Assembly: GCF_947489565.1 (NCBI RefSeq)
Contig: NZ_CANLEA010000003.1
Span: 1-64,000, forward strand
Origin: an uncultured Kordia sp.
Lineage (GTDB): Bacteria; Bacteroidota; Bacteroidia; Flavobacteriales; Flavobacteriaceae
Reading direction: 5' to 3'
DNA length: 64,000 bases
Shown here: positions 1-9,456 of the stretch, piece by piece
Position numbering within the stretch: position 1 is the stretch's first letter
Layout of the letters: each line of letters begins with the position of its first letter
Program-made: the position numbers and the translations under genes
The notes under the pieces: generated by a model
The model's database searches: none
What the model was told of the DNA's origin: nothing
The model's input: only the letters and a program-made list of their open reading frames with translations

Positions 1-26
1 CTAAACGTTACCGTTTTTAGCGGATG

Positions 27-57
27 CAAACATACAACCTTTTTTAGTTCTCAGCAA
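27..57 (-). promoter_or_regulatory. Bacteroidota-type promoter reading off the left edge
   Basis: On the minus strand TATGTTTG (34-27) matches the TAnnTTTG -7 element. A TTG (57-55) lies 20 nt upstream. The transcript would start with a CATCCGCTA-like sequence and leave the window to the left. Confidence 0.6.
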
Positions 58-164
58 AATCTTAAGCAATCTTTTTTTACAAAATTTCTTAATCTCTTTA
101 CCTTTTCAAAAAAACTCTAGAACGTATACTTTTTTCGCCGCAACGTATCCCGTTTTAGCGGCTG

Positions 165-196
165 CAAATATAAGCAGCTTTTTATTCCATCCAACT
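165..196 (-). promoter_or_regulatory. Second tandem leftward promoter
   Basis: On the minus strand TATATTTG (172-165) matches TAnnTTTG, with TTG (196-194) 21 nt upstream. The following GCAGCCGCTAAAACGG resembles the same stretch after the first promoter, so the two look like duplicated promoters for a gene beyond the left edge. Confidence 0.6.
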
Positions 197-496
197 TTTT
201 TATAAACCTTTTTTTGCCTTTTTTTTAACCAACCTTTTAATACACTATTTTCTAGTGGATTATGTTATAAACTTTTTTTGTCTTTTTGTGGATTTGTGGA
301 TTCGCCTTTTGCTTGGTTGTGGGTTAACGATTGAGGCATTGTTGAAGCTCCTCACTTCGGCTACGCTTAGTGACCTTGCTTTTACTTTACTTAGTAGATT
401 GTATCACACTTATATCTATACACTATATAGTGAGAGCGACTGGCGAAAGCGTGACCCTTTGTATTTTATTTAAAAAGACAAAGGGAAACCCCGTTA

Positions 497-610
497 GATC
501 TTTGGTCTTTGGTCTTTGGTGTTAGGTCTTTGATCTTTGATCTTTGATCTTTGGTCTTTGGTCTTTGGTCTTTGGTCTTTGGTCTTTGGTGTTGGGGGTT
601 TGGTGTTGGG
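497..610. repeat. Heptamer microsatellite (GATCTTT/GGTCTTT units)
   Basis: About fifteen head-to-tail 7-nt units alternate between GATCTTT and GGTCTTT, with two GGTGTT interruptions. A shorter tract of the related unit GGTCTTG lies at 14778-14814. Such tracts can change length by slippage. Confidence 0.85.
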
Positions 611-683
611 ATTTATTCTATAATGTTTCTTTATGAAATAGATTTAAAAACTAATGATGATATATTTTGCGATATACAGAAAC

Positions 684-731
684 TAAAAATTGCCATATTA
701 GTTGGTTTTACATCCAAAAAATATGGCAATT
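684..731 (-). terminator. Rho-independent terminator of the leftward T9SS gene
   Basis: A perfect 12-bp inverted repeat (688-699 with 720-731) has a 20-nt loop. On the minus strand it is followed by TTTTT. It lies about 45 nt past the stop codon of the gene ending at 777. Confidence 0.75.
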
Positions 732-776
732 ATTTATGAGGTAGTTTTATTGTCTACTACCTTATTTATACTGGTA

Positions 777-3698
777 TTATTTTACAATAAATTTTTCAGT
801 TATAAATGCATTAGATTCTGTTCCTCCTACTTTTAGTGTATATATACCAGAAGCAGCTTGAGACATATCTAAGTTTACGATATAAGAGTCTGCAGATGAT
901 CTTGATAAGTTTTTAAACTTAAGTTGCTGACCATTTATGTTATATATTGCTGCATACACAGAACCGTCATACGATGTATTTAGTACAGCTTGGAATTGGT
1001 TTTCGCCTTTTTCTATAATTTTAAGATCCGAGTTATTGATCAACGAAAACTCTTCAACGCTTAACGTTTGAATGCTTGCTGTATAATCTTCTGTTTCTCC
1101 ATAAGTTGTTTCTACACATGCGTCGTCAGGAACTGCAGCATTCCAATTTGTTTTTGCTCTCATTCTGAAAGTACCTTGATTTGCATCTGCAGGTATTGTT
1201 ACATCTACAGTATCCGTAAAAGTTCCTCCAGTTTGATTTGCACCTAATATAAAGTCAGTAACTACTTTTTCATTAGTTTCAAAAATATTGTTGTCATTAA
1301 AATCTATCCAAACCGTTAGATATTGATTCCCATAGTTTGTTGTTACTGTTAATGGATATGTTACTCCAGGTTCTAAACTTGCAATTTGATCTGTAAAATC
1401 ACCATATCCTTCACAAGCAGAGCTATTGTTAATCTCTGCAATAGAGAATAATCGTAAACCATCACCTAAAGTACAATCTGCAGTAGGTGCACATACAGTA
1501 TTCTCAACCATTGTGGTAACACTGTCATTACTTGGCATCTGATCTCCAACTAATAATGTTGTCGCCGTGATTGTATATACAGCAATATTTGACAAATCAG
1601 CAGTTAGCGGAAATGTATAATCGAGTGTTTGCTCTGGGTTAATTGCCGTAGTTATAGTTCCTCCAATTGGAGTTCCTCCATCTACAGTGAATTGAATCGG
1701 AATATTATTCTGCACATTCGCACCAAAATTTCTTACCGTCACAGTTACAGTCTCATTACCAAGACCAGAAGCTGTTTCTGGAGTTATAATACTTATAACT
1801 CCAACATCATTGTTTAGTAAATGCGTTACATCTTTAGTATATGGATCATTTTGCGTAAATTGATCTGTAGCAAGTGAAGTTTTTGCTTCTATAGTATAGG
1901 TTTGCCCTGAATTTGACAAATCGACGTTTTGAGAAAATGTATAGTTTGCTGTTTCGCCTGAGTTAAGTGTTCCTGTGAAAACTTCTGAAGCAACTAATGT
2001 TCCATCAACTCTCAATTCTACAGGAATGTTTGATTGTGTTAAGTTACCAAAGTTTCTGATGGTTACTTCTACAGCTTCTGAATTTGTCAAAATTCCATTT
2101 TCAGGAGTCACAATATTAATAATCCCTGTATCATTATCAAAACCAGGAGATAAACTAAAAGAAGCTACTCGAGATCTCCAAGAATTATTCGCTGCAAAAT
2201 ATTCGGCTGTATGCCAAAAAGTAAATCCATCTGGATCCATTGTTAGATGTGAATAATCTCCAAATCTATTTGAAAATGTTTGTACTCCAACACCATCAAC
2301 TATTGTTGTTTCTGCAACAGACATTTGCCCTAGCGGATCTGAACTGAAACGACCAGTATAGGCAATACCTACTGGCGTAGCAGGACCAGCAATATTAAAT
2401 CCAAGTCCTATATTTCCTTGTAAGTCGATTGCGGCAGAGCCCATAAAACGACTAAGACCATCTGCAGGCGCATAGGTACCTTCTTGATAAACACTCCAAC
2501 CCGTTGAATCACTATTTCTTAATTCAATCCAACGCACACCCGAAGTATCATTACCATCTACATCAACGTTAAATGTGATTACCCATGAGTTGTGCACTCC
2601 AAAACTTCTATAATTTGCTGCATATGATATTACACCACCAATCATATCAATTTTTTGATTTGTTCCTGGCTGATCAACATCTCCTGTTCCGAAAGGTGCG
2701 AATACAGAATCGAAAGCGCCTAAAGGAATTTCAAGCGGCGCTGAAATTGCAGAGTTTGCAGGAACATTCCAATCCATATCAATTTCCCATACTTTTAAAT
2801 GGTCATTTGTTATAGCAGTACTCCATCCATCATCTTGAAGATATACAATATAACCTGGCACATCAGTAGGATAAGCATTTCCTAAAAGATTTGCTGGTTC
2901 AGGACTAAAAACTGTATTTGGATTGTTTACTATACCTGGCAATGCGAAACCTACAATTTGTGGGTTTGGATCACCATTTAATATTACATCTCTTTCTAAT
3001 ACGTACACTGTTTCTGCACCACCTTTATTAGCTGTCAGGTAATATCCATCTGGCCATATTGAGTAATGCGGGTAATCAGGAAAAGCATCAAATACAAATT
3101 CATATACATTATATGCTCCTGTAGGATCTGGCGTATCAGAAACTCCTAAAACTAAAGAGTTAGTCGCAGCTCCAAATTGACTTACAAAATATCTATCAGC
3201 CAAATGATCATACATTATAATAGGATCTCCATCGTTATTTCCTGAACCTAAGAATGTACCTAAAGGTGTAGGACCTGCCAATGTGTTTCCATTTTTATCA
3301 AAAATCTTTACTGCGGTATTTACTGCATTTACATAATGGTTTGGACCTGCAGCACCAGATGGATCTGGAGGCGTAGAACCACCGGATTCATTTACTGAAA
3401 TACCGTCGAAGTTTTCTTCCAAATTAAACATTGCTGAATAATTACCATTCGATCTTTGTCGTAAAGGATCGACACCGTTAATTGGAAGTCCGTTAGGGTT
3501 TAATTTTTCATTTGCTCTAAGGTTGTTAGAAATTATTCGTATTTCATTGACCCTGTAATCTTCCTCTTGATTTACTGCAAAATCTCGCAAAGGAATTGTT
3601 TTTCCTTTAAATTCTCCTTGAATAATCACAGTAGGATTGTTTTGCGAAAAGGCAAACGACATACACAGAAGAAGTGGAATAAGTAATAACTTTTTCAT
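777..3698 (-). CDS. Secreted T9SS cargo protein with CARDB-like and GEVED domains
   Basis: Large secreted or surface protein (973 aa). A Sec signal peptide covers residues 1-18 (AFAFSQ site). Residues 100-515 form a large beta-rich region without a recognised catalytic motif. Two CARDB-like beta-sandwich repeats follow (about 521-735, each opening with a (T/V)G(I)I-type strand and rich in the phrase VTVRNFG). A GEVED domain (about 738-885) contains WIDFNDNNIFE. The last 80 residues match a T9SS type A sorting tail (YNINGQ, then SGIYTLKV). CARDB and GEVED modules are usual in adhesive exoproteins of Bacteroidota, so export across the outer membrane by T9SS is well supported. Substrate is unknown. 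It is transcribed alone and ends at its own terminator. Confidence 0.85.
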   Translation of the reverse strand: MKKLLLIPLLLCMSFAFSQNNPTVIIQGEFKGKTIPLRDFAVNQEEDYRVNEIRIISNNLRANEKLNPNGLPINGVDPLRQRSNGNYSAMFNLEENFDGISVNESGGSTPPDPSGAAGPNHYVNAVNTAVKIFDKNGNTLAGPTPLGTFLGSGNNDGDPIIMYDHLADRYFVSQFGAATNSLVLGVSDTPDPTGAYNVYEFVFDAFPDYPHYSIWPDGYYLTANKGGAETVYVLERDVILNGDPNPQIVGFALPGIVNNPNTVFSPEPANLLGNAYPTDVPGYIVYLQDDGWSTAITNDHLKVWEIDMDWNVPANSAISAPLEIPLGAFDSVFAPFGTGDVDQPGTNQKIDMIGGVISYAANYRSFGVHNSWVITFNVDVDGNDTSGVRWIELRNSDSTGWSVYQEGTYAPADGLSRFMGSAAIDLQGNIGLGFNIAGPATPVGIAYTGRFSSDPLGQMSVAETTIVDGVGVQTFSNRFGDYSHLTMDPDGFTFWHTAEYFAANNSWRSRVASFSLSPGFDNDTGIINIVTPENGILTNSEAVEVTIRNFGNLTQSNIPVELRVDGTLVASEVFTGTLNSGETANYTFSQNVDLSNSGQTYTIEAKTSLATDQFTQNDPYTKDVTHLLNNDVGVISIITPETASGLGNETVTVTVRNFGANVQNNIPIQFTVDGGTPIGGTITTAINPEQTLDYTFPLTADLSNIAVYTITATTLLVGDQMPSNDSVTTMVENTVCAPTADCTLGDGLRLFSIAEINNSSACEGYGDFTDQIASLEPGVTYPLTVTTNYGNQYLTVWIDFNDNNIFETNEKVVTDFILGANQTGGTFTDTVDVTIPADANQGTFRMRAKTNWNAAVPDDACVETTYGETEDYTASIQTLSVEEFSLINNSDLKIIEKGENQFQAVLNTSYDGSVYAAIYNINGQQLKFKNLSRSSADSYIVNLDMSQAASGIYTLKVGGTESNAFITEKFIVK

Positions 3699-4200
3699 TA
3701 ATTTTTGGTTTAGTTTAATAAATAGTAATCTCTAGTGGATGCAAATAGGAACATTTTCAAACATTCAGAGATTTTTAAATAGATAATTTCTATACGCTAC
3801 CAATCACATAATCAAAATGAAAAGCAAATCTTATCCTATAAAGACTATTACTCTTTTCTGAATATGGCAACTACTTCATTGAATTTTATCATTAATGAGT
3901 TTTTTGTACTCATAACAAACTAAAACACCAACTAGTTGCTTTTCAGAAAAAACAGCATTTCTTCATGTATTTTTTTGATAATAGTATTAGAAATTAAGCA
4001 ATTTTTGATAAAAGTATTGTTTTTACAGCTAGTTTCAAAAAGTTATTTTATGGAAATCATGCAAACTCTTTATTAAGAAAGCGATTACTACATACCTGAA
4101 AGTCTTTTTACTTTATGAGTAGAAAGCAGCACAATAAAATCCGCAATCAACTTATTTGCAGACGCATACACCCTAAATCAGTAAGTTTTCTTGCTTTATT
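3699..4200. other. Intergenic region without a recognised gene
   Basis: About 500 AT-rich bases lie between two leftward genes. Near the right end of the downstream gene, GCAAATA at 3741-3747 gives a TATTTGCATCC phrase on the minus strand that resembles the left-edge promoters, but its -7 element lacks one base of the consensus. A short imperfect direct repeat (TTTTTGATAA-AGTATT) occurs around 3973 and 4007. I see nothing else. Confidence 0.5.
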
Positions 4201-6177
4201 TTAAGAGAAGAAATTCCACACAAGTCCAAAACGAACCACGAAATCACGATATGGCTGATTTGGCGCTGAGAAAAAGTTGTATCCTGTAAAGGAAGAATTT
4301 AAATGTTCTAGTTTGAAATAAATTCGAGTACGTCTTACTTTAGCATTGATGAAGACATCAAAACGCGGAAAACCTCCTATTTTTTGTTGATTTTGACTGT
4401 AGAATTCTCCTAACAATGGACTGTACGCATTTCCAAAATATTCTGTAAAGTAACTAAATGTAACTCCTGTTTGAATGAAAAGTGCCTTTTTGAACCATTT
4501 ATCTGTATAGTATAACGTGTTTCGTGTTACCAATTCTGGCACATTAAACACATCTCCTGTTTGCGTTACCTGCTGATACATTACTGTATTGTTAAGAGCA
4601 ATTTTCCCATAACGAAATTCTTTCCCAACTTTTACTTTTAAATACGTAATTCCATCCTGACTTTGTTGTGGCGATATTTGACTATCAGCAACAAGTCCTG
4701 AAAAGTATGTGTAATTATCTAGCGACGTAAAACTTACATCGGCATTTCCCCATTTTTTAGATTTTAGGCTAAAGTTGATGCTTTGCGTGCGTTCATTTTT
4801 GAGATTGTTTCGCCAATTGTAGTTTATATAATCGCTTTGATTGATGATAAAGTTAAAGTTTGGCGCTTTGGAATTGATGACAATAGATGCTTCTGCGTTG
4901 AAATCGTCATTAAATTTATAGCTTGCGCGACCCGTAAAATAGTTTCCTCCAAGTTCGCCAGATACATTTGCTAATAAATCTGCTTTAAGCTGAATTCCAG
5001 CAATCGTATGTCGCCATTCGCCTCCAATAGAAATCACATCTCCTTCTATTCTATTCGGAATCACATCTCCTGTGGATGGATATAAAATTTTATCAAAAAA
5101 GTAATCATATTTTGTATGATTGGCTTTGAACTTTACATCTCCAAAGGTTTTCGTAGTATAACTCAAACTCGCTTGATTGAATAGTTTTCGCAATTGCGAT
5201 CGATCTCTTATCGCAGATGAGATAAAACTATCTCCAAACAATGCATTTTCATTATCCTGATTGTAGATATAGTATTTTGTTTCGTAATTGAAGGTATGTC
5301 CGATACGCAAATTATTATCGCGAAGCGAATCTTTTTGTCTTACAATTTTGTAATCGTGTTCTAGATAATATCGCTTTCCTACCAATATGTTTTCTGCATC
5401 TTGGAATTGTACTGATAAACGCGATCGATCTGTAAATTCTTCTACTCCATTTTCAAAGTCCGCTACAGCTTCTGTTGTCAAACCTCCATTTTCGTTGTTC
5501 AACACATCTTGTGAGTAAAAGTGCGCACGCAATCCGTAACGATCATTTTTAGTTCGGTAATTCGCTGTCAATCTAAAATTCCCAGTACTACTCAATACAT
5601 TTTGATACTTTCCTAACGAACGCATTCCTTTATAAGCAATAGAAAAGTTCATACGTTTCGAAGTATTCATTGTAATAAAAGCATCTAATAATTGCCCTTG
5701 CTCCATCGCCGTTTTAAAGAACAACTCTGTCGTTGGTGTTGGCACATTAAAATACTTTACATCTTCAATTTCATCATAATTAAAGTGTTTTGCGCGCATT
5801 CCAATACTCGGAAAAGCAGAAGCTCTATCAAATGAATATCCTAAACTGTTATAGGTTTGTCCTAAGTTTGAAAAAGGTATCAACTCAAAATCGTCCCTTC
5901 TTAGGTAATTGTATTTATAATCTTTTTCAATAGTTAATGTCGTATCTAAAATCGTAGTATCGCGATCGTGCGAAATGATTTTATACAAATTGATGTCGTA
6001 TTCTTTTCGTTTGGCAGTCCTATCCTTTTCAGAACCTTTGTTTTCTCTATTGAGCGGTTCTTCTCCTCGCTGATCGAGTCGTTGCTTTTTTTCTGGAACT
6101 GGTTTAAATTCTCCTTCCTGTGCTTGTACAGCAGAAACAGTAATACATATAAATATAACGAAAAGGATGTGCTTCAC
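4201..6177 (-). CDS. Putative outer-membrane porin (Porin_10-like)
   Basis: Outer-membrane beta-barrel protein of the Bacteroidota putative-porin type. I chose the GTG at 6177 because it gives a compact signal peptide (VKHILFVIF... ending AVQAQ). An in-frame ATG at 6219 would add 14 residues with mixed charge and remains possible. A charged Lys/Glu-rich linker follows the signal peptide. Next come many alternating aromatic/polar strands typical of barrels, and the C-terminus RFGLVWNFFS resembles a terminal barrel strand. Length (658-672 aa) suits the family. It probably lets small molecules diffuse through the outer membrane; specificity cannot be read. A promoter lies at 6238-6245. Confidence 0.75.
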   Translation of the reverse strand: MKHILFVIFICITVSAVQAQEGEFKPVPEKKQRLDQRGEEPLNRENKGSEKDRTAKRKEYDINLYKIISHDRDTTILDTTLTIEKDYKYNYLRRDDFELIPFSNLGQTYNSLGYSFDRASAFPSIGMRAKHFNYDEIEDVKYFNVPTPTTELFFKTAMEQGQLLDAFITMNTSKRMNFSIAYKGMRSLGKYQNVLSSTGNFRLTANYRTKNDRYGLRAHFYSQDVLNNENGGLTTEAVADFENGVEEFTDRSRLSVQFQDAENILVGKRYYLEHDYKIVRQKDSLRDNNLRIGHTFNYETKYYIYNQDNENALFGDSFISSAIRDRSQLRKLFNQASLSYTTKTFGDVKFKANHTKYDYFFDKILYPSTGDVIPNRIEGDVISIGGEWRHTIAGIQLKADLLANVSGELGGNYFTGRASYKFNDDFNAEASIVINSKAPNFNFIINQSDYINYNWRNNLKNERTQSINFSLKSKKWGNADVSFTSLDNYTYFSGLVADSQISPQQSQDGITYLKVKVGKEFRYGKIALNNTVMYQQVTQTGDVFNVPELVTRNTLYYTDKWFKKALFIQTGVTFSYFTEYFGNAYSPLLGEFYSQNQQKIGGFPRFDVFINAKVRRTRIYFKLEHLNSSFTGYNFFSAPNQPYRDFVVRFGLVWNFFS

Positions 6178-6237
6178 TTCTTTGATTTTTTTAGCGTATA
6201 CTGCATAGTCTTCATTCATTGTACGCTAGCTACGCAA

Positions 6238-6245
6238 CAAAAGTA
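6238..6245 (-). promoter_or_regulatory. -7 element of the porin gene
   Basis: On the minus strand TACTTTTG matches TAnnTTTG and lies about 20 nt before the ATG at 6219. No clear TTG is seen 20 nt further upstream. Confidence 0.5.
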
Positions 6246-6333
6246 TACTTTTTGATCGAAATAAAAAGCTAAGATTTGTTATTGAAATCATAAATTGTTG
6301 TTTTTGAGGCTTCATCGTTTTATTTTTTCTATT

Positions 6334-6363
6334 TTGATTTGACTTATAGAACGAATAGTTTTG
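6334..6363 (+). promoter_or_regulatory. Promoter of rnhB
   Basis: TTG (6334-6336), 19 nt spacer, then TAGTTTTG (6356-6363), a full match to the Bacteroidota promoter. The -7 element overlaps the possible TTG start at 6361, which therefore cannot be the start codon. Confidence 0.65.
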
Positions 6364-6381
6364 TCTTTAAAGATTTTACGC

Positions 6382-6978
6382 ATGTTAGCATTACAATTAT
6401 TTGAAGGTATAGAAGCTGGAACCGATGAAGCCGGACGCGGATGTCTCGCCGGACCTGTGACAGCAGCTGCCGTTATTTTACCAAAAGACTTTTCAAATGA
6501 TATATTGAACGACTCCAAACAGCTCAGTGAGCGAAAGCGTGAAATGTTACGTCCAATCATTGAGTTGGAAGCGCTAAGTTTTGGTGTGGCACATATTTTT
6601 CCGAAAGAAATTGACAACATAAATATTTTAAATGCTTCTATTTTGGGCATGCATAAATCCATTGATCAACTTTCCATAACTCCAGAACATATTATTGTCG
6701 ATGGAAATAAATTCAAACCTTATAAAGAGATTCCGCATCAAACTATTATAAAAGGTGATGGAAAATATTTAAATATTGCAGCTGCTTCTGTATTGGCTAA
6801 AACCTACCGAGATGCGTATATGGAAAAGATTCATGAAGAGTTTCCTATGTACAATTGGAAAAAGAATAAAGGATATCCAACTGTTGAACATCGTGAAGCC
6901 ATTAAAAAGTATGGCGCCACAAAATACCATCGCATGTCATTTCGCTTGCTTCCAGAGCAGTATACGTTAGATTTATAA
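6382..6978 (+). CDS. rnhB: Ribonuclease HII
   Basis: Endonuclease that removes ribonucleotides from RNA-DNA duplexes in the cytoplasm. The start is ATG 6382 (198 aa, the usual length), because the upstream TTG lies inside the promoter. Seen: the catalytic [11 protein letters not shown] motif near residue 15, KQLSERKRE (substrate contact loop), the VDGN motif, and the C-terminal [10 protein letters not shown] block with its metal-binding Asp. The family is highly conserved, so the call is firm. It is monocistronic and divergent from the porin gene. Confidence 0.96.
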   Translation: MLALQLFEGIEAGTDEAGRGCLAGPVTAAAVILPKDFSNDILNDSKQLSERKREMLRPIIELEALSFGVAHIFPKEIDNINILNASILGMHKSIDQLSITPEHIIVDGNKFKPYKEIPHQTIIKGDGKYLNIAAASVLAKTYRDAYMEKIHEEFPMYNWKKNKGYPTVEHREAIKKYGATKYHRMSFRLLPEQYTLDL

Positions 6979-7034
6979 TATTCATAGAATTTTCACGTTT
7001 ATTTTTCATACATTTAATATTAAAACCGACCGTT

Positions 7035-7412
7035 ATGAAAACTAAAATTATTTTATTCCTACTTGTAGGATTCTTAATTTCTTGCAACAACGATGATGAT
7101 GCAACTACTCCTGGAAATCCAATTTCAGGAACTTGGAAATTGATTGATGTTTCCTGCGAATGTGCACCACCAAATTTTCAAGCAGATCACATTTGGAATT
7201 TCGATCTTTCTCAAAATAAATTAATGGTAGCTAATGAAGTCGATGAACCTTTACAAATCTTTGAGACTGGCATCTACTTTTTTGTTTTAGGGAGCAATAC
7301 GATCACCTTGCAAGATCTTCCGTATGAATATTTCTTTGAAAATGACAGATTGCATATCGGCTATCAATACCAAAGTGATGGCCCATTAATGATTTTTGAA
7401 AGACAGCAATAA
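7035..7412 (+). CDS. Small lipoprotein, lipocalin-like
   Basis: A 125-aa protein with a lipoprotein signal peptide (lipobox FLISC, Cys at about residue 17) followed by an Asp/Asn-rich spacer (NNDDDATT), usual for Bacteroidota lipoproteins. The phrase GTWKLIDVSC and the short beta-rich body resemble small lipocalin-like lipoproteins. The body has two further Cys in CECAPP. Probably anchored to a membrane facing the periplasm. Function unknown. Confidence 0.6.
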   Translation: MKTKIILFLLVGFLISCNNDDDATTPGNPISGTWKLIDVSCECAPPNFQADHIWNFDLSQNKLMVANEVDEPLQIFETGIYFFVLGSNTITLQDLPYEYFFENDRLHIGYQYQSDGPLMIFERQQ

Positions 7413-7462
7413 ACTGTAACAATTATAAAAAATACAGCTCTCTAAGGTAAACACAAACCAAT

Positions 7463-8989
7463 ATGAGAGCTTTTTTTATACTTCTATTTGTAATTTTTTC
7501 GGCTAATACATCTTTCGGACAAATTTCTCCAAGCGATTTTCAACTTGAACATGGAACATATAAAGTAGGCTTCAAACACTACCAAAAAACAGACGCTACA
7601 CGAACGTACACTCGTGTTTTTGAATGGACAAATACAACCATTTCACGTCCAATCCCAATCAGTATTTGGTATCCGAGTACAGAAACAACTGCGCAAAAAA
7701 CCACCATTTTAAGCTATCTAGAAATTTTTAAGAACGAACGCGAGTGGGAACATTTACCCAACGAACAATTATTAAACTGGTTTCCATATCCTGTAAATAA
7801 CACACACAACAAAGCAATACTAAACCATACGACAAGAGCATTTGTGAACAATAAGATTGCCAACGGAAAATTTCCTATCATTATATATGCGCCGAGCTAT
7901 GAAGCGTCTTCTATTGAAAATTTTGTGTTGTGCGAATATCTAGCCAGTCATGGATATATTGTCATTTCGAGTCCGAGTCGTGGCGCTGATATGAAATATT
8001 TTTCTGGAGGAACGCATAAAGACATGGAAGCACAAGCACGTGATATTGAGTTTTTACTACAAGAAGCACTAACGTTTAAAAATACAGACGCCAGCAAAAT
8101 TGCGACGATGGGATTTAGTTTTGGCGGATTGTCAAATGTACTCGCGCAAATTCGCAATAAAAACATCAAAGCTATTGTAAGTTTGGACGGAAGCATTCGG
8201 TATAATTATAAAGTTTTACAAGAATCGCCTTTTCATGATATCAAAAAAGTTGATACTCCTTTTATTCATTTCGCACAAAAAGACATTCCTGAAACAGTAT
8301 TGAAAGCAGACAAGATTGATCCGAAATTGAATGATGAGTTTGAATTCTACGATAATTTGATACACAGCGATGCATACAAACTCAAGTTTCACGATTTAAC
8401 ACATGCTAATTTCAGTTCGTTCGGCGTTCTATTTCGTCCAAGAGACAAACGACAAGATAAAAGTGATCAAAAAATTCTCGCTTCATACAAATTGGTTTCA
8501 AACTATACCTTACACTTTTTAAATGCATACTTACGAAACAATCAAACTTCTATACAGTTTCTGTCAAATACACCGCAGCAAAATGGAATTTCGTCAAATT
8601 TACTTTCTAAAGAATCTAAAAAAGCAATCGAAAAACCGTTTAACTTTCCAGATTTTAATGATCTCGCTGCCAAACAAGAATATCAAAAACTAGAAGATTT
8701 ACACAAAAAACTCATACAAAAACATCCAACTTTAACATTACCCGAATGGAAATTGAACAATCTTGGATTACAACTCAGTTTCAATCCAAAGACATCTTCA
8801 TACGGAATTTTAGTGTTTAAGTTTGCCATCTATCTTTATCCAAAATCTGCCAACTTACTTGACAGTTTAGCAGAAGTGTATTTATTTACAGGTGATATAC
8901 AAAATGCGATCGTTCACTTTAAAAAATCGCTTGCGCTAGATCCAGAAAATCAAAATGCAAAAAATCGATTGAAAGCGTTGAATAAATGA
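7463..8989 (+). CDS. Secreted alpha/beta hydrolase with C-terminal TPR
   Basis: Exported serine hydrolase (508 aa). A signal peptide covers residues 1-20 (ending SFGQ). The hydrolase domain holds the nucleophile elbow GFSFGG (217-222, Ser219), a preceding strand ending in YAPSYEASS (an oxyanion-side loop) and a candidate catalytic His in LTHANFSS. It resembles the dienelactone hydrolase / PAF-acetylhydrolase-like group. The last 40-50 residues contain one clear TPR unit (DIQNAIVHFKKSLALDPENQ). The hydrolase-plus-TPR arrangement is seen in other Bacteroidota exported esterases. Substrate unknown. Confidence 0.75.
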   Translation: MRAFFILLFVIFSANTSFGQISPSDFQLEHGTYKVGFKHYQKTDATRTYTRVFEWTNTTISRPIPISIWYPSTETTAQKTTILSYLEIFKNEREWEHLPNEQLLNWFPYPVNNTHNKAILNHTTRAFVNNKIANGKFPIIIYAPSYEASSIENFVLCEYLASHGYIVISSPSRGADMKYFSGGTHKDMEAQARDIEFLLQEALTFKNTDASKIATMGFSFGGLSNVLAQIRNKNIKAIVSLDGSIRYNYKVLQESPFHDIKKVDTPFIHFAQKDIPETVLKADKIDPKLNDEFEFYDNLIHSDAYKLKFHDLTHANFSSFGVLFRPRDKRQDKSDQKILASYKLVSNYTLHFLNAYLRNNQTSIQFLSNTPQQNGISSNLLSKESKKAIEKPFNFPDFNDLAAKQEYQKLEDLHKKLIQKHPTLTLPEWKLNNLGLQLSFNPKTSSYGILVFKFAIYLYPKSANLLDSLAEVYLFTGDIQNAIVHFKKSLALDPENQNAKNRLKALNK

Positions 8990-9011
8990 TCAATTTTTTC
9001 GTTGTACATAT

Positions 9012-9395
9012 ATGTTGATTCGCAATAAACATAGAAAAATAATTAAAGCATTCAAGCGGTACTTTAACAACGAAGTTAAAATCCCTAGAGTTTTACCTAA
9101 AAAAGGAATTATAAGTAGCGAAAAAACAGGCTGGTATATTCGATACATATTTTTGAAAGATGAAAATGAAAACGTATGTCTCGATTTTACCGCTGAACAC
9201 AGAATGACCAATCCCAGACATTGTAGAATTTCATTAAATGGTGAAATTACACATTTAGAAATGTATAGAGAATGTTACGGATTTGATTCTGATATTCCGG
9301 GAGACAAAGAAAAACAGGAAAAAGAGTATTATGCTCATAACAGAAAAGTTTCTCAAATACTGATAAAAAAAGGGCTTTCAGACAAAAGAAAGTGA
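9012..9395 (+). CDS. Hypothetical protein
   Basis: A 127-aa soluble, charged protein with no signal peptide or membrane segment. It starts 23 nt after the hydrolase gene on the same strand. The N-terminus is basic (RNKHRKIIKAFKRYF). The middle looks beta-rich (TGWYIRYIFLKD, VCLDFTAEHRM). I do not recognise the family. Confidence 0.6.
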   Translation: MLIRNKHRKIIKAFKRYFNNEVKIPRVLPKKGIISSEKTGWYIRYIFLKDENENVCLDFTAEHRMTNPRHCRISLNGEITHLEMYRECYGFDSDIPGDKEKQEKEYYAHNRKVSQILIKKGLSDKRK

Positions 9396-9456
9396 TCAAT
9401 ACTTATTTTAAATCAATCAAACTACATCCAAAATTATAAATACATAAAGTCAGCTT

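Larger units (their letters stand above)
1..776. other. Gene-free stretch with promoters, microsatellite and terminator
   Basis: I see no credible gene here. It holds two leftward promoters (27-57 and 165-196), a short palindromic phrase around 352-371 (cactt...tagtg), a heptamer microsatellite (497-610) and the terminator of the leftward gene that ends at 777. The open frames at 255-473 and 551-739 have no supporting features, and the second one simply translates the microsatellite. Confidence 0.7.

Noticed and set aside
255-473. Open frame at 255-473 as a gene
   Set aside because: No signal, no domain, no promoter; it runs across a palindromic intergenic phrase.
551-739. Open frame at 551-739 as a gene
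   Set aside because: Its first part is the translated heptamer microsatellite and its second part is the terminator stem of the opposite gene.
6361-6381. TTG at 6361 as the rnhB start
   Set aside because: It overlaps the -7 promoter element, so it would not be in the mRNA.
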